The notes beneath the pieces were generated by a model, which searched no databases, was not told where the DNA came from, and was given only the letters and a program-made list of their open reading frames with translations. Below are positions 39,640 through 52,150 of a DNA stretch of 64,000 bases, in pieces. The stretch's first letter is position 1. The number at the start of each line of letters is the position of its first letter. This DNA comes from Symbiopectobacterium purcellii (GTDB lineage: Bacteria; Pseudomonadota; Gammaproteobacteria; Enterobacterales; Enterobacteriaceae), in the NCBI RefSeq assembly GCF_019797845.1, contig NZ_CP081864.1, positions 4,836,001-4,900,000 on the forward strand. The letters are read 5' to 3'. Both the position numbers and the translations under genes were made by a program.

Positions 39640-39665
39640 TGACGCCCTCGGTATTGAGGGCGTCA
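39640..39665. terminator. Terminator between convergent pectate lyase and kup genes
   Basis: A perfect 10-bp stem (TGACGCCCTC / GAGGGCGTCA) with a six-base loop lies in the 40-base gap. No T-run is visible, so it may act mainly as a 3' stabiliser. Confidence 0.6.
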
Positions 39666-39669
39666 TACA

Positions 39670-41538
39670 CTAAATTTCTACCTGAATCCCCAGCTCTATC
39701 AGCCGGTTCGGCGGTATCTCAAACTGATCGGCCGCGCGCAACGCATTACGACTCAGCATCATAAACACCTTGCCGCGCACGCGCAGATACCAGGGTCGTT
39801 TACCCATGGTCAGCGACTCATTGGACATGAAAAACGACGTTTCCATCATTTGGCACGCTAACCCCTCCTGCCAACAGCGGTGAAATACCTCTTCCACGTT
39901 GGGCGTTTCCCGCCAGCCGTAATTGGCAATCACGCGCCAAAAGGTGGGGGAAAGCTGCTCAACCGTAACGCGTTGCACGTTATGCACATAGGGAACCGCC
40001 TCGGTGCGCATGGTCAGCAGCACCACCCTTTCATGCAACACTTTGTTGTGCTTGAGGTTATGCAGTAATGCAAACGGAATGACGTGCGTAGCGCGCGAGA
40101 GATAGACCGCCGTACCCGGCACACGCACCGGCTGGTTTTTCTCGAGTGAGACAATCATCGCATCCAGTGAATTACCATGCTCATGCAAACGGCGCAGCAA
40201 CCGGAAACGCTCGCTTTTCCAAGTGGTCATAATGGTGAACATGATTAATCCCAGCGCCAGCGGCAACCAGCCGCCGGAAAGGATCTTGACCACGTTGGCC
40301 AGAAACAGCGGGATATCAATCAACAACATCGCCACCAGCAGCAGCCACACCACATAGCGATGCCAGTGCCAGTTTTTTACCGCCACGGTCGCAGAAAGAA
40401 TGCTGGTCAGCACCATGGTTCCGGTCACCGCAATACCGTAAGCCGCGGCCAGATTGCCAGAATGCTCGAAGCTGACGATGACAATCACCACCGCCGTATA
40501 CAGCAGCCAGTTTATCGCAGGAATATAAATCTGCCCGGATTCCATGTCTGACGTATGCACAATACGCATTGGCGGCAGATACCCCAAACGCACCGCCTGG
40601 CGCGTCAGCGAGAAGACGCCGGAGATAACGGCCTGAGACGCGATGATGGTCGCCAGCGTTGCCAGGATCAGCAGCGGAATCAACGCCCAATCGGGAGCCA
40701 GCAAAAAGAAGGGGTTTTTGATGGCTTCCGGGTTACGCAGCAGCAACGCCCCCTGACCAAAGTAGTTGAGCACCAATGATGGCAACACCACGGTAAACCA
40801 CGCCAGGCGAATAGGGAATTTACCAAAGTGCCCCATATCCGCGTAGAGCGCCTCTACCCCCGTGATCGCCAGCACCACAGCACCGAGCGCGAAGAAAGAG
40901 ATAAACTTGTACTCTATAAAGAAACGTACGGCGTAAACCGGGTTCAATGCCTGAAGCACTTGCGGCGTGTCCATGATGCTGCGCACGCCCAGCACCGCCA
41001 GCGTCAAAAACCAAATCAGCATCACCGGCGCAAACAGCTTACCCACGCTGCTGGTGCCGTGTTTCTGAATGGCAAACAGCAAGGTCAGCACAATCACCGA
41101 CAGCGGTACGATGTAGCTATCCAACTCGGGGGCAGCAATCTCAATCCCTTCCATGGCGGAAAGCACCGACATCGCCGGGGTGATGACCACTTCGCCATAA
41201 AAAAACCCGCCGCCAATCAGCCCCATGATCAACACGATGGATGTCATGCGATCGCTGGTGTGGCGGCCGGCCAGTGACATCAGGGTCAAAATCCCCCCTT
41301 CTCCGGCGTTGTCGGCTCGCATCACATAGGAGAGATACTTGAGCGACACCACCAGCACCAGCAGCCAGAAGATCAGCGAGAGAAAACCAAATACTGAATG
41401 CTGCTCGACGCCAAACCCAAACTGTCCGGAAAGGCATTCCCTTAATGTATAAAGTGGGCTGGTGCCGATATCCCCGTACACCACGCCAATAGCTGCCAAG
41501 GTAATGGCAGGAAGCGATTGCTTATGCTCTGAGCTCAT
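39670..41538 (-). CDS. kup: Low-affinity K+ transporter Kup
   Basis: A 622-residue K+:H+ symporter, the E. coli length. About twelve membrane segments occupy residues 10-440, starting [20 protein letters not shown], the family signature. A cytoplasmic C-terminal domain follows. It takes up potassium under acidic or hyperosmotic conditions. It is divergent from ravA, as in E. coli, although here a pectate lyase gene separates it from rbs. Confidence 0.96.
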   Translation of the reverse strand: MSSEHKQSLPAITLAAIGVVYGDIGTSPLYTLRECLSGQFGFGVEQHSVFGFLSLIFWLLVLVVSLKYLSYVMRADNAGEGGILTLMSLAGRHTSDRMTSIVLIMGLIGGGFFYGEVVITPAMSVLSAMEGIEIAAPELDSYIVPLSVIVLTLLFAIQKHGTSSVGKLFAPVMLIWFLTLAVLGVRSIMDTPQVLQALNPVYAVRFFIEYKFISFFALGAVVLAITGVEALYADMGHFGKFPIRLAWFTVVLPSLVLNYFGQGALLLRNPEAIKNPFFLLAPDWALIPLLILATLATIIASQAVISGVFSLTRQAVRLGYLPPMRIVHTSDMESGQIYIPAINWLLYTAVVIVIVSFEHSGNLAAAYGIAVTGTMVLTSILSATVAVKNWHWHRYVVWLLLVAMLLIDIPLFLANVVKILSGGWLPLALGLIMFTIMTTWKSERFRLLRRLHEHGNSLDAMIVSLEKNQPVRVPGTAVYLSRATHVIPFALLHNLKHNKVLHERVVLLTMRTEAVPYVHNVQRVTVEQLSPTFWRVIANYGWRETPNVEEVFHRCWQEGLACQMMETSFFMSNESLTMGKRPWYLRVRGKVFMMLSRNALRAADQFEIPPNRLIELGIQVEI

Positions 41539-41848
41539 AGCGCCTATCTTCTGTTGTTTTCACTTTGCGACTTCCGCTGTTTTCACTGCGTAGAGAGCAA
41601 CGCGTTTTTCGTAGACTTAGCCCGAAAGCGCACAGTATGCATATATTCATGCAAAAACCCATCCCTTCACGCCGTATCGAAACATCCAGAAATAAACTGG
41701 TTTATTGATTAACATAGCCAAAGATGGCAATAATCGATGCAGATACGATTAAAAAAATCTGTGATCTGCCGTATATTATTGCATCATCGTTGATGACTTT
41801 ATCGCTTGCCACCCTGTTTTGCGCCATCAGAGTAAAAACGGATCTCTT
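41539..41848. other. Intergenic region between divergent kup and ravA
   Basis: 310 bases without a gene. It should hold both promoters. I see TGTTTTCACT twice within about 25 bases near 41559-41588, and AT-rich stretches from 41695 to 41790. No operator or RNA gene can be named with confidence. Confidence 0.4.
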
Positions 41849-43351
41849 ATGCTTCAATCAGCCTCTTTGGCCGATCGTATTACACGCCTCAGCCAAGCCC
41901 TTGAACACGGCTTGTATGAACGTCAGCACGCTATTCGCCTGTGCCTGCTCGCCGCGCTCAGCGGCGAAAGCGTGTTTTTGCTGGGGCCGCCGGGCATCGC
42001 CAAGAGCATGATCGCGCGTCGTCTGAAGTTCGCGTTTCGTGACGCCCGTGCTTTCGAATACCTGATGACACGCTTCTCCACTCCAGAAGAGGTGTTTGGC
42101 CCGCTGTCGATTCAGGCGCTGAAAGATGAAGGGCGTTATCAGCGTCTTACCGGCGGCTATTTGCCGGAGGCGGAAATCGTCTTTCTGGATGAAATCTGGA
42201 AAGCGGGCCCGGCCATTCTCAATACTCTGTTGACAGCCATCAATGAACGGCGCTTTCGCAACGGCAGCCATGAAGAAACCATTCCCATGCGGCTGCTGGT
42301 AACGGCCTCCAACGAACTGCCCGAATCAGACAGCAGCTTAGAAGCGCTCTATGACCGCATGCTTATTCGCCTGTGGCTGGATAAAGTGCAGGAAAAACAA
42401 AACTTCCGCGCATTGTTGACGCATACCGGCAACGATCGCGACAACCCGGTGCGGCTGTCGCTGAGCGTCAGCGATGAAGAGTATCAGGCATGGCAAAGCG
42501 CCATCGATCGCATCGCCTTGCCGGATACCTGCTTTGAACTGATTTACGCACTGCGCCAACAGTTGAATACCACCGACAATGCGCCGTACGTTTCCGATCG
42601 ACGCTGGAAGAAAGCGCTGCGACTGCTGCAAGCCTGTGCGTTCTTCTCTGGCCGTGAAAGCATTGTTCCGCTTGATATCATCTTGCTGAAAGATTGCCTG
42701 TGGCATGACAGGGATTCACAAACGCTGGTGGAACAGCACACCGAGCAACTCATCACCGCACATGCCTATCAGCAACAGGCTCTGCTGTTCCGCTTGCAGC
42801 AATTAAACGTGAAACGGCAGCAATATCAGCAGCAACAGAGCGAGTTGCAGGCGATAACGGTCGAAAAACAGGGGGCATTCCTCAGCCGTAAAGCCCACTA
42901 CCTGCTGCCAGAAGCGCTGAATAAAGAGACGCTAACCGTGGTGTTACAGCGTCCACTGGTATTGAATAATATTGATGTGACACATATCGTGTTAGAAAAA
43001 AACGCCTTGCAGTCATGGCTGCAAAAAGGCGGAGAAGGCGAAATCAGGGGAAAACTCAACGGCATCGGGTTTACCCAGCACCTCGACATGTTCGTGGATG
43101 ACCACCTTCATCTTGCGGTGCGCGATATCAGCCTACAGACCACCATTCTTTCTTTACCTGAAAAACGAGACTGTACCCTACCGACAGAACTTACTGATGA
43201 ATATGAGAAATTGCGTCAACAGTTGCGCGAGCAGCGACGTCTGTTTCACCACCATCAGCCGTGTTTGTTCATCCCTGCCGACTGGCTGGCAAAAATAGAA
43301 GACAGCCTGCAACAGGTCGACGAACAGATACAGCTCTCGTTACAGGACTGA
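41849..43351 (+). CDS. ravA: MoxR-type AAA+ ATPase RavA
   Basis: A 500-residue ATPase. The Walker A is [14 protein letters not shown], the Walker B is [13 protein letters not shown] and sensor 1 is [13 protein letters not shown]-terminal LARA-type region follows, with long glutamine-rich helices around residues 310-345. In E. coli RavA works with ViaA, binds the inducible lysine decarboxylase and links ppGpp, respiratory and aminoglycoside responses. The start at 41849 begins the family-like [20 protein letters not shown]. An upstream in-frame ATG adds ten residues with no support. viaA follows after four bases. Confidence 0.95.
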   Translation: MLQSASLADRITRLSQALEHGLYERQHAIRLCLLAALSGESVFLLGPPGIAKSMIARRLKFAFRDARAFEYLMTRFSTPEEVFGPLSIQALKDEGRYQRLTGGYLPEAEIVFLDEIWKAGPAILNTLLTAINERRFRNGSHEETIPMRLLVTASNELPESDSSLEALYDRMLIRLWLDKVQEKQNFRALLTHTGNDRDNPVRLSLSVSDEEYQAWQSAIDRIALPDTCFELIYALRQQLNTTDNAPYVSDRRWKKALRLLQACAFFSGRESIVPLDIILLKDCLWHDRDSQTLVEQHTEQLITAHAYQQQALLFRLQQLNVKRQQYQQQQSELQAITVEKQGAFLSRKAHYLLPEALNKETLTVVLQRPLVLNNIDVTHIVLEKNALQSWLQKGGEGEIRGKLNGIGFTQHLDMFVDDHLHLAVRDISLQTTILSLPEKRDCTLPTELTDEYEKLRQQLREQRRLFHHHQPCLFIPADWLAKIEDSLQQVDEQIQLSLQD

Positions 43352-43355
43352 TCGA

Positions 43356-44825
43356 ATGTTAACGTTGGAATCGCTGGAAATGCTGTTGTCCATTGACGAA
43401 AACGAGCTCTTGGACGACCTGGTCCTCGCGCTGTTGGCAACGCCGCAGCTTGCGGTCTTTCTTGAACAGCACCCGAGAATGAAAGCGGCGCTGCTGCACG
43501 ATCTGCCCGAATGGAAAGCGTCACTCAAGCAGCGCCTGCGTGCAACCGTGGCACCCGCCGATCTGGAGCGGGAATTTACCTGCTATCAAAATACCCAGAC
43601 CGTCGACACTCTGACCTTTCAGTCACGCATTCCGCGTATCGTTAATACGCTGCAAACGGTGGACTCGCCTTTTCTTTCTCAGGCCAACAAGCTGATCGCA
43701 CAGACAGAACCGACGCTTGGGCAACGGTTTAGCAACGCCTTCCACGCGTTGTTCTTGCAGCGCTGGAAAATGAGTCTCTCTTTACAAACGGTCTCCTTAC
43801 ACCATCAATTGATGGAAGCCGAAAAAGAGATCCTGCTCGACGAATTACAACAGCGGCTAACGCTGACCGGCAAACTGGAAGCCGTTCTGGCAGAGAACGA
43901 GACAGCGGCCGGACGATTATGGGATCTCAGCGCGGGAAAATTGATAAAAACCGAGCTGCAAACCCTGATTAACTTCTGCGACTTTCTGCAAAAACAGCCT
44001 TCATTGCAGCGCCTGGCCGAGCGTTTGGGCCGCAGCCGGGAAACCAAATCGATTATCGCCACCGAAGCGCCGCGCGAAGCGTTTCGCGTGATGGTTCGCG
44101 AACCGGATACGGTGCCAGAGCAAGTGGATGGCATCCATCAAAGCGATGATATTCTGCGCCTGCTCCCCGCCGAATTGGCCGCCATGGGTATCAAAGAGCT
44201 GGAATACGAATTCTATCGCCGTTTGCTGGAACGGCGGTTGCTGACCTATCGGTTGCAGGGGGAGAACTGGCACGAAAAGGTAATCGAGCGCCCGGTGTCT
44301 CACCAGCAAAACGAACAGCAGCCCAGAGGGCCTTTTATTGTCTGCGTCGATACCTCAGGGTCGATGGGCGGCTTCAATGAACGCTGCGCCAAAGCCTTTT
44401 GCCTGGCACTCATGCGCGTAGCCCTTGCTGATAATCGCCGCTGCTACATCATGCTGTTTGCCACCGACATCGTGCGCTACGAGTTGACTGCCGTCACCGG
44501 TATCGAACAGGCCACGCGCTTTCTTGGTCAATCATTTCGTGGCGGCACCAATATGGCAGCCTGTATGTCAGCGTTGCTGGATAAACTGGAAGATGATGTG
44601 TGGCACGATGCCGACGCGGTGATGATTTCTGATTTCATCGCACAGCGCTTGCCTGAAGAAACCGTGCAACGCGTGCGGCAACGACAGCAACAACATCATC
44701 ATCGTTTTCATGCCGTTGCGATGTCACAGCATGGAAAACCCGGCATCCTGCATATTTTCGACCATATCTGGCACGTGGATACCGGGCTAAAAGGACGTTT
44801 ACTGCGGCGATTGCGCCACGCCTGA
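43356..44825 (+). CDS. viaA: VWA-domain protein ViaA
   Basis: A 489-residue partner of RavA. The C-terminal von Willebrand A domain has a MIDAS metal site, [20 protein letters not shown], and later GGTNMAACM and [11 protein letters not shown]. The N-terminal half is helical. It stimulates RavA ATPase activity. It directly follows ravA, forming the conserved two-gene operon, and is convergent with asnA across a 21-base gap. Confidence 0.95.
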   Translation: MLTLESLEMLLSIDENELLDDLVLALLATPQLAVFLEQHPRMKAALLHDLPEWKASLKQRLRATVAPADLEREFTCYQNTQTVDTLTFQSRIPRIVNTLQTVDSPFLSQANKLIAQTEPTLGQRFSNAFHALFLQRWKMSLSLQTVSLHHQLMEAEKEILLDELQQRLTLTGKLEAVLAENETAAGRLWDLSAGKLIKTELQTLINFCDFLQKQPSLQRLAERLGRSRETKSIIATEAPREAFRVMVREPDTVPEQVDGIHQSDDILRLLPAELAAMGIKELEYEFYRRLLERRLLTYRLQGENWHEKVIERPVSHQQNEQQPRGPFIVCVDTSGSMGGFNERCAKAFCLALMRVALADNRRCYIMLFATDIVRYELTAVTGIEQATRFLGQSFRGGTNMAACMSALLDKLEDDVWHDADAVMISDFIAQRLPEETVQRVRQRQQQHHHRFHAVAMSQHGKPGILHIFDHIWHVDTGLKGRLLRRLRHA

Positions 44826-44846
44826 GCGTAGCGCCTTCTACAGCGG

Positions 44847-45839
44847 TTACAGCAGTGCTGGCACAGATTCTCTGACCGGCTGCGGCCATACACCGCACTG
44901 CACCTGACCAATATGCGCTAATTGCAGCAATAACATCACCAGGCGGGACTGCCCGATACCACCGCCGATGGTTTGCGGCATGTCACCACGCAGTAGCGCC
45001 TGATGCCACTCCAGGGCCAGACGATCAACATCCCCGGTCAGTGTCAATTGACGTTGAAGCGCCTCAGCATCGACACGGATCCCCATGGAAGAGAGCTCAA
45101 AAGCATCATTTAACGCTGGGTTCCATACCAGGATATCGCCGTTCAGCCCTTTCAGACCCTGCTCACCCGCTGACGACCAGTCATCATAATCCGGGGCACG
45201 CACATCGTGACGTTCACCGTGGGACAACGCCCCGCCAATTCCTATCAGGAATACGGCACCCAGCTCTTTGGCAATGGCGCGTTCGCGCCCTTTGGCATCG
45301 AGTTCAGGATAACGCTTGAGCAGCGTATCGCTGTGGACAAAATGAATGGTATCCGGCAGGAAAGGGGCCAGGCCAAACTTGCTGCTCACCTCGGCTTCGG
45401 TGCGCTTTATTGCCTGATAAATGTGGTTAACAGTGGCTTTCAAATAGCTGATGGAACGCTCGCCATCCCCCATTACGCGTTCCCAATCCCACTGATCGAC
45501 ATAAACAGAGTGGATTGGACTCAAGCGATCTTCATCCGGGCGCAGCGCCTTCATGTGGGTGTAGATCCCTTCTCCGGCGCTAAAATCATATTCCCCTAAG
45601 GTTTTACGCTTCCATTTCGCCAAGGAGTGCACCACTTCAAACGTGGCGTCGGGCAGCGCTTTCACGTGTACCTGTACCGCTTTCTCGCTGCCGGAAAGGT
45701 TGTCCTGAGTGCCATCGCCCACGTGGCTCAGTATCGGGGCCTGAACTTCAATCAGGCCCAGCGTCTGCGCCAACTGTGCGGAGAAAAAGGATTTCACAAA
45801 CGCGATTTGTTGTTGTTTTTCGATATAGCTCTTTTTCAT
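44847..45839 (-). CDS. asnA: Aspartate-ammonia ligase (asparagine synthetase A)
   Basis: A 330-residue protein, the E. coli length, starting [20 protein letters not shown]. It makes asparagine from aspartate and ammonia with ATP, using a class II aminoacyl-tRNA-synthetase fold. Visible segments are [26 protein letters not shown] and the C-terminal [14 protein letters not shown] motif 3. It is divergent from its regulator gene asnC. Confidence 0.97.
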   Translation of the reverse strand: MKKSYIEKQQQIAFVKSFFSAQLAQTLGLIEVQAPILSHVGDGTQDNLSGSEKAVQVHVKALPDATFEVVHSLAKWKRKTLGEYDFSAGEGIYTHMKALRPDEDRLSPIHSVYVDQWDWERVMGDGERSISYLKATVNHIYQAIKRTEAEVSSKFGLAPFLPDTIHFVHSDTLLKRYPELDAKGRERAIAKELGAVFLIGIGGALSHGERHDVRAPDYDDWSSAGEQGLKGLNGDILVWNPALNDAFELSSMGIRVDAEALQRQLTLTGDVDRLALEWHQALLRGDMPQTIGGGIGQSRLVMLLLQLAHIGQVQCGVWPQPVRESVPALL

Positions 45840-45990
45840 TTACCCATGTCCGTCGTCACTGTCTATTGTGCAATTAAGCAATAGAATGGCGGTGAAACTC
45901 AATATTCCAGCAAAGAAACAGGCATCATGGTTTTGATTCCTCATTTAACGCATGCTAAAAATGAGAAAGAGCTAAATATAAGTAAAAATT

Positions 45991-46452
45991 ATGACTGAAA
46001 TTTATCAGATAGATAATCTTGATCGCGGCATCCTCAACGCGTTAATGGAGAATGCCCGCACCCCTTATGCCGAATTGGCCAAGCAGTTTTCGGTGAGCCC
46101 CGGCACCATCCACGTTCGTGTAGAAAAAATGAAGCAGGCTGGCATTATTGTCGGCACTCGGGTTGATGTCAGCCCCAAGCAACTCGGTTACGACGTGTGC
46201 TGCTTTATCGGCATCATTTTAAAAAGCGCCAAGGATTACCCCTCAGCCCTGGAGAAATTAAATAATCTGGAAGAAGTGGTAGAGGCTTACTACACCACGG
46301 GACATTACAGCATTTTCATCAAAGTCATGTGCCGTTCCATAGATGCACTGCAACACGTACTTATCAACAAGATCCAAACCATCGATGAAATTCAGTCTAC
46401 AGAAACCCTGATCTCGCTACAGAACCCGATCATGCGGACGATCACCCCGTAA
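45991..46452 (+). CDS. asnC: Transcriptional regulator AsnC (Lrp family)
   Basis: A 153-residue Lrp-type regulator. The N-terminal helix-turn-helix (DRGILNALMENARTPYAELA, then FSVSPGTIHVRVEKM) is followed by a RAM ligand-binding domain. It activates asnA when asparagine is low and represses itself. It is divergent from asnA, with a 151-base shared control region, and lies just left of mioC and the origin as in E. coli. Confidence 0.96.
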   Translation: MTEIYQIDNLDRGILNALMENARTPYAELAKQFSVSPGTIHVRVEKMKQAGIIVGTRVDVSPKQLGYDVCCFIGIILKSAKDYPSALEKLNNLEEVVEAYYTTGHYSIFIKVMCRSIDALQHVLINKIQTIDEIQSTETLISLQNPIMRTITP

Positions 46453-46473
46453 ACGTCAACAGGTATATCCCTA

Positions 46474-46482
46474 TTATCCACA
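46474..46482 (+). promoter_or_regulatory. DnaA box in the mioC promoter region
   Basis: A perfect TTATCCACA, 62 bases ahead of mioC. In E. coli a DnaA box at the same place lets DnaA repress mioC transcription towards oriC. Confidence 0.8.
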
Positions 46483-46543
46483 GGTAGATAACAGCTCGAA
46501 CACAGCGTACAATACCGCATCTTTTATTCGGGCGGGATCGAGC

Positions 46544-46987
46544 ATGGCAGACATTACGCTTATCAGCGGCAGTACGTTAGGCAGTGCCGATTATGTGGCA
46601 GAACATCTGGCAGAGTTACTGGAACAGCAAGGCTTTTCCACTGATGTTCAGCATGGCCCACAACTGGACGACCTCCCGCAGAGCGGAATATGGCTACTGG
46701 TGAGCTCAACCCACGGTGCCGGTGAATTACCGGATAACCTGCAACCCCTGTTTAAACAGATCAGCGATCGCAAAGCAGATCTTTCGCAGGTTCGTTATGG
46801 TGCGATCGGGATCGGCAGTAAAGAGTACGACACCTTCTGTGGTGCGATCGTTACCGTGGATCGTATTCTTGCGGATCGTGGCGCAAAAAGGATCGGTGAG
46901 ATGTTGCAGATCGACATTACCGAGCACGATATTCCCGAGGATCCAGCAGAAATTTGGTTGGCTCCGTGGGTAGAATTACTCAATTAA
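46544..46987 (+). CDS. mioC: Flavodoxin-like protein MioC
   Basis: A 147-residue FMN-binding flavoprotein, the E. coli length. The phosphate-binding loop is LISGSTLGSADYVAEHL, and the isoalloxazine loops are STHGAGELPDN and YGAIGIGSKEYDTFCGA. It is required for biotin synthase activity in vitro in E. coli. It is transcribed into oriC, and a DnaA box lies in its promoter. Confidence 0.96.
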   Translation: MADITLISGSTLGSADYVAEHLAELLEQQGFSTDVQHGPQLDDLPQSGIWLLVSSTHGAGELPDNLQPLFKQISDRKADLSQVRYGAIGIGSKEYDTFCGAIVTVDRILADRGAKRIGEMLQIDITEHDIPEDPAEIWLAPWVELLN

Positions 46988-47009
46988 GCGGTTTATTTAG
47001 CCACTTAAT

Positions 47010-47018
47010 TGTGTATAA
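47010..47018 (-). promoter_or_regulatory. DnaA box at the R4 position (TTATACACA)
   Basis: It matches the TTATNCACA consensus but not the strongest form TTATCCACA found at R4 in E. coli. Confidence 0.75.
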
Positions 47019-47083
47019 CTTTATGTATATCCGGGTGAAAACCGGTAGTTATCCCAATAACAACCGCTGTTCGTTTTTTGACA

Positions 47084-47092
47084 TGTGAATAA
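47084..47092 (-). promoter_or_regulatory. DnaA box at the R2 position (TTATTCACA)
   Basis: It matches TTATNCACA and has the orientation of E. coli R2. Confidence 0.75.
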
Positions 47093-47189
47093 CCGCCTGT
47101 TTTGATCCCAGGCTATACGGTGCAGGATCACCGATCATTCACAGCAAACGATCGTCAACAATCTGTTGATCTTCATCTGGAAAAAGTAC

Positions 47190-47198
47190 TTATCCACA
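47190..47198 (+). promoter_or_regulatory. DnaA box R1 (TTATCCACA)
   Basis: A perfect high-affinity box adjacent to the unwinding element, oriented as E. coli R1. It is the only perfect box within the origin. Confidence 0.9.
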
Positions 47199-47210
47199 AG
47201 CAGTATGGAT

Positions 47211-47262
47211 CCTAATAATAGATCCAATAAGAAGATCTCTATATAAAAAGATCTTTATTTAA
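47211..47262. other. DNA unwinding element of oriC
   Basis: Three imperfect repeats of the 13-mer type, each ending in GATC: TAATAATAGATC, CAATAAGAAGATC and TATATAAAAAGATC. They lie in a very AT-rich stretch between R1 and mnmG. Confidence 0.85.
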
Positions 47263-47393
47263 CTACCGACGATCCAACGGGCTTGTCGTTTGCGTAAACT
47301 TGAGTAGAATCCCCTTCCCCAAGGCAAGCAATGATCTTAGGCACACATCGTTAACCCGACTATTCTCGTTAACACCACGCGAGGTGCAGTACC

Positions 47394-49283
47394 ATGTTTT
47401 ATCCAGATCCTTTTGACGTCATAGTGATCGGCGGTGGTCATGCGGGCACAGAAGCCGCCATGGCAGCGGCACGCATGGGGCGTCAAACCCTGTTATTGAC
47501 ACACAATATCGATACGCTGGGACAAATGTCCTGCAATCCGGCTATTGGTGGGATCGGAAAGGGACATCTGGTTAAAGAGATCGATGCCATGGGCGGCTTG
47601 ATGGCTCGCGCGGTCGATCGGGGCGGCATTCAGTTTAGAATACTAAACAACAGTAAAGGCCCTGCCGTTCGCGCCACCCGAGCACAGGCGGATCGCGTGC
47701 TTTATCGTCAAGCAGTACGCACTGCGCTGGAGAACCAGACGAACCTGACGATCTTCCAACAGGCGGTTGACGATCTTATTGTTGAGAACGATCGTGTGGT
47801 CGGTGCTGTTACCCAAATGGGACTGAAATTCCGCGCCAAAACGGTGGTGCTGACCGTTGGGACATTCCTTGACGGCAAAATTCACATCGGCCTGGATAAC
47901 TACAGCGGTGGACGTGCTGGCGATCCGCCCTCCATTCCGCTATCGCGCAGACTGCGTGAGCTGCCGCTGCGTGTCAGCCGTCTTAAAACCGGTACGCCAC
48001 CGCGTATCGATGCGCGCACCATTGATTTCAGCGTACTGGCGCAACAGCACGGTGATAACCCAATGCCAGTGTTCTCGTTCCTGGGGAATGCCAGCGAGCA
48101 CCCGGCACAGATGCCGTGCTACATCACGCACACCAATGAAAAAACCCATGAGGTGATCCGCAATAACCTGGATCGCAGCCCGATGTATGCCGGTGTGATC
48201 GAGGGGATTGGCCCGCGTTATTGCCCATCGATTGAAGACAAGGTGATGCGCTTTGCCGATCGCAATGCGCATCAGATTTTCCTTGAGCCTGAAGGGTTGA
48301 CCAGTAACGAAATCTACCCCAACGGCATTTCAACCAGCCTGCCCTTCGACGTACAGTGTCAAATCGTCCGTTCGATGCAAGGCATGGAAAACGCCAAAAT
48401 CGTGCGCCCCGGTTATGCTATCGAATACGATTTCTTCGATCCGCGCGATCTTAAACCCACGCTGGAGAGCAAATTTATCCACGGTTTGTTCTTTGCAGGA
48501 CAGATAAACGGCACAACCGGTTACGAAGAAGCCGCTGCTCAGGGCATGCTGGCTGGCTTAAACGCGGCACGTCTGGCGTTCGATCAGGACGGTTGGTTCC
48601 CACGTCGCGATCAGGCGTATCTGGGCGTTCTGGTGGACGACCTGTGCACGCTCGGCACCAAAGAACCCTACCGCATGTTCACCTCGCGTGCTGAATACCG
48701 CCTGATGCTGCGCGAAGACAACGCCGATCTGCGTCTCACAGAAATTGGCCGTGAACTCGGTATGGTGGACGATTATCGCTGGGCGCGCTTTAACGAGAAG
48801 CTGGAACAGATTGAGCAGGAACGCCAGCGCCTGCGCGACATTCGCGTTAATCCTCACAGTGAACAGCGAGAAGCTGTGAATGCGTTGCTGAAAACGCCTC
48901 TGTCGCGTGAAGCGACCGGTGAGGAGCTGCTGCGTCGCCCTGAGATGGATTACGCCACCCTGACCTCGTTACCGATGTTCTCGCCTGCGTTGACGGATGT
49001 TCAGGCGGCAGAGCAGGTTGAAATTCAGGTGAAGTACGAAGGGTACATCGCGCGCCAGCAAGATGAGATTGAAAAACAGCTGCGCAATGAGAGTACCGTG
49101 CTGCCAGCGGATCTGGATTATGGTCAGGTGAGTGGGCTTTCTAACGAAGTGAAAGCCAAACTCAACGACCACAAACCGGGATCGATTGGTCAGGCATCGC
49201 GTATTTCGGGAATTACCCCAGCAGCGATCTCTATTCTACTGGTTTGGCTGAAAAAACAAGGGCTGCTGCGCCGCAGCGCCTGA
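47394..49283 (+). CDS. mnmG: tRNA uridine 5-carboxymethylaminomethyl modification enzyme MnmG
   Basis: A 629-residue FAD protein, the E. coli length. With MnmE it installs cmnm5 at U34 of several tRNAs. The dinucleotide-binding motif is [20 protein letters not shown]. The conserved [19 protein letters not shown] and [20 protein letters not shown] blocks are present. It is the first gene right of oriC, transcribed away from it, and its transcription is known to influence initiation in E. coli. Confidence 0.97.
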   Translation: MFYPDPFDVIVIGGGHAGTEAAMAAARMGRQTLLLTHNIDTLGQMSCNPAIGGIGKGHLVKEIDAMGGLMARAVDRGGIQFRILNNSKGPAVRATRAQADRVLYRQAVRTALENQTNLTIFQQAVDDLIVENDRVVGAVTQMGLKFRAKTVVLTVGTFLDGKIHIGLDNYSGGRAGDPPSIPLSRRLRELPLRVSRLKTGTPPRIDARTIDFSVLAQQHGDNPMPVFSFLGNASEHPAQMPCYITHTNEKTHEVIRNNLDRSPMYAGVIEGIGPRYCPSIEDKVMRFADRNAHQIFLEPEGLTSNEIYPNGISTSLPFDVQCQIVRSMQGMENAKIVRPGYAIEYDFFDPRDLKPTLESKFIHGLFFAGQINGTTGYEEAAAQGMLAGLNAARLAFDQDGWFPRRDQAYLGVLVDDLCTLGTKEPYRMFTSRAEYRLMLREDNADLRLTEIGRELGMVDDYRWARFNEKLEQIEQERQRLRDIRVNPHSEQREAVNALLKTPLSREATGEELLRRPEMDYATLTSLPMFSPALTDVQAAEQVEIQVKYEGYIARQQDEIEKQLRNESTVLPADLDYGQVSGLSNEVKAKLNDHKPGSIGQASRISGITPAAISILLVWLKKQGLLRRSA

Positions 49284-49369
49284 TAACCGGTGCGGATAGC
49301 GCACTACGGTGTGTCATTTGGTGGCTGTTCCTGACAGCCACGTTTCATCAGATATGGCAGGATAAGCGC

Positions 49370-49990
49370 GTGAAACACAAATTAGACGCTCTGTTGCAGC
49401 GGGCTGGCATTTTGGTCAGTGAACAACAAAAAAATTCGCTAATCCAGTATGTCGAAATGCTGCACAAATGGAACAAGGCTTATAATCTCACCTCAGTGCG
49501 CGACCCGCAGGAGATGCTGGTTCGGCATATCATGGATAGCATCGTGGTTGAGCCGCATTTGCAGGGCGATCGGTTTATCGATGTGGGTACCGGGCCGGGA
49601 TTACCAGGTATTCCACTGGCTATTGTACGTCCGTCAGCGTCATTCACGCTGCTGGATAGCTTGGGAAAACGCGTGCGTTTTCTGCGACAGGTTCAGCATG
49701 AACTTAAGCTGGATAATGTCTTTCCGGTGCAGTCTCGGGTTGAGGAATTCACCGCCGAACCGCCTTTCGATGGCGTAATCAGCCGTGCTTTTGCCTCTTT
49801 GCTTGATATGCTGGCGTGGTGCAAACATCTGCCTGCATCGGCAAACGGACGTTTTTATGCCCTGAAAGGGGTAGTGCCGGAAGAGGAATTAACTGCATTA
49901 CCTGCATCGATAGTGGTAGAGCGTATTGTGCGTTTATCGGTACCTGGATTGGACGCTGAACGCCATTTGGTGATTCTTAAAGCAAACTAA
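49370..49990 (+). CDS. rsmG: 16S rRNA (guanine527-N7)-methyltransferase RsmG
   Basis: A 206-residue SAM-dependent methyltransferase, one residue short of E. coli. Motif I is [20 protein letters not shown]. It also has [20 protein letters not shown] and [11 protein letters not shown]. It makes m7G527, whose loss gives low-level streptomycin resistance. The start is the GTG at 49370, giving [14 protein letters not shown]; the longer open frame upstream overlaps the mnmG end and has no homology. It is co-transcribed with mnmG. Confidence 0.95.
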   Translation: MKHKLDALLQRAGILVSEQQKNSLIQYVEMLHKWNKAYNLTSVRDPQEMLVRHIMDSIVVEPHLQGDRFIDVGTGPGLPGIPLAIVRPSASFTLLDSLGKRVRFLRQVQHELKLDNVFPVQSRVEEFTAEPPFDGVISRAFASLLDMLAWCKHLPASANGRFYALKGVVPEEELTALPASIVVERIVRLSVPGLDAERHLVILKAN

Positions 49991-50064
49991 TTTTGCGTTT
50001 TATCAAATAAATTATAACTAATTGTATCAGAGAGACCTTTTAAGCCAGAAGGGTATTATTTGCG

Positions 50065-50093
50065 GAAAAATGGACACCGATCACCATTTTTTT
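50065..50093 (+). terminator. Possible terminator after rsmG
   Basis: The inverted repeat AAAAATGG / CCATTTTT followed by TTT, 75 bases after the rsmG stop. The stem is AT-rich, so it is a weak candidate. Confidence 0.45.
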
Positions 50094-50363
50094 ACAAAAC
50101 CTGGCCGCCTTGCACACTATTTGTTTCTCTTCGAATAGTAACTCGAGAAATTAATTGTCGGTGTAGATTGCGAATGAAAAATCCAGATGTTAAAGACATA
50201 AATAAATAATGTTAATGATGTCAATACGCAGTGCACGGGATGTTTTCGAGGCGTTTTAAAAAGAGTCGTTATTTAACTATTTGAATTTAATTAAGATAAA
50301 TAGCTATTTTTGCTAAAGACTTAAAAAAATCAGATCTGATATAAAGCCTATATGTCATTTTTA

Positions 50364-50379
50364 TGTGATTGATATCACA
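50364..50379. promoter_or_regulatory. Perfect-consensus CRP site in the rsmG-atpI gap
   Basis: TGTGATTGATATCACA matches TGTGA-N6-TCACA exactly and is nearly palindromic overall. It is centred roughly 155 bases upstream of the predicted atp transcription start. The surrounding 618-base gap is AT-rich and contains no gene I can support. Confidence 0.65.
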
Positions 50380-50492
50380 TATTATCGGGTTATTGAAAGG
50401 CTTACGGGCCGCGGCTGCTGTCAGGATTGTTAGTAAAAATAGGGCTTGAATAAGAGATTTAAATTATTGTTCACCTTTTTGCTACTTATCGA

Positions 50493-50520
50493 TTGAATTC
50501 GCAGGCGTGAACCGTATAAT
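50493..50520 (+). promoter_or_regulatory. atp operon promoter
   Basis: TTGAAT (-35), a 16-base spacer and TATAAT (-10), about 88 bases ahead of atpI. Confidence 0.75.
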
Positions 50521-50608
50521 TTGCTCGTTTTTTGCCGCTTGACTCGATGGAATAAAGGCAGTTTTATACGTCAGTCAGCCTCTGGAACAGGAATGAAGAG
50601 CAAAACGC

Positions 50609-51800
<1,192 letters not shown>

Positions 51801-51832
51801 TTTTTCTTTCAACATAATAACGTTCTAACTGA

Positions 51833-52090
<258 letters not shown>

Positions 52091-52150
52091 CCCGGTAACG
52101 CCGGTTAGGTATTTAACATCAATTATTTAACTTAAAAGAGGCATTGTGTT

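Larger units (their letters stand above)
47010..47274. other. oriC: Chromosomal replication origin oriC
   Basis: The 406-base gap between mioC and mnmG contains the whole origin in the same gene context as E. coli. From left to right it shows an R4-type DnaA box, ACCGGTAGTTATCC, R2, the conserved block TATACGG-TGCAGGATCACCGATC-ATTCACAG, R1 and an AT-rich unwinding element next to mnmG. Ten GATC sites lie between 47104 and 47274 for Dam/SeqA control. Alignment to my memory of E. coli oriC (reverse complement) is collinear. Confidence 0.95.

Noticed and set aside
41559..41588. TGTTTTCACT repeated twice near the kup start as an operator
   Set aside because: It is a direct repeat of about ten bases with imperfect flanks, with no known regulator and no clear relation to a promoter.
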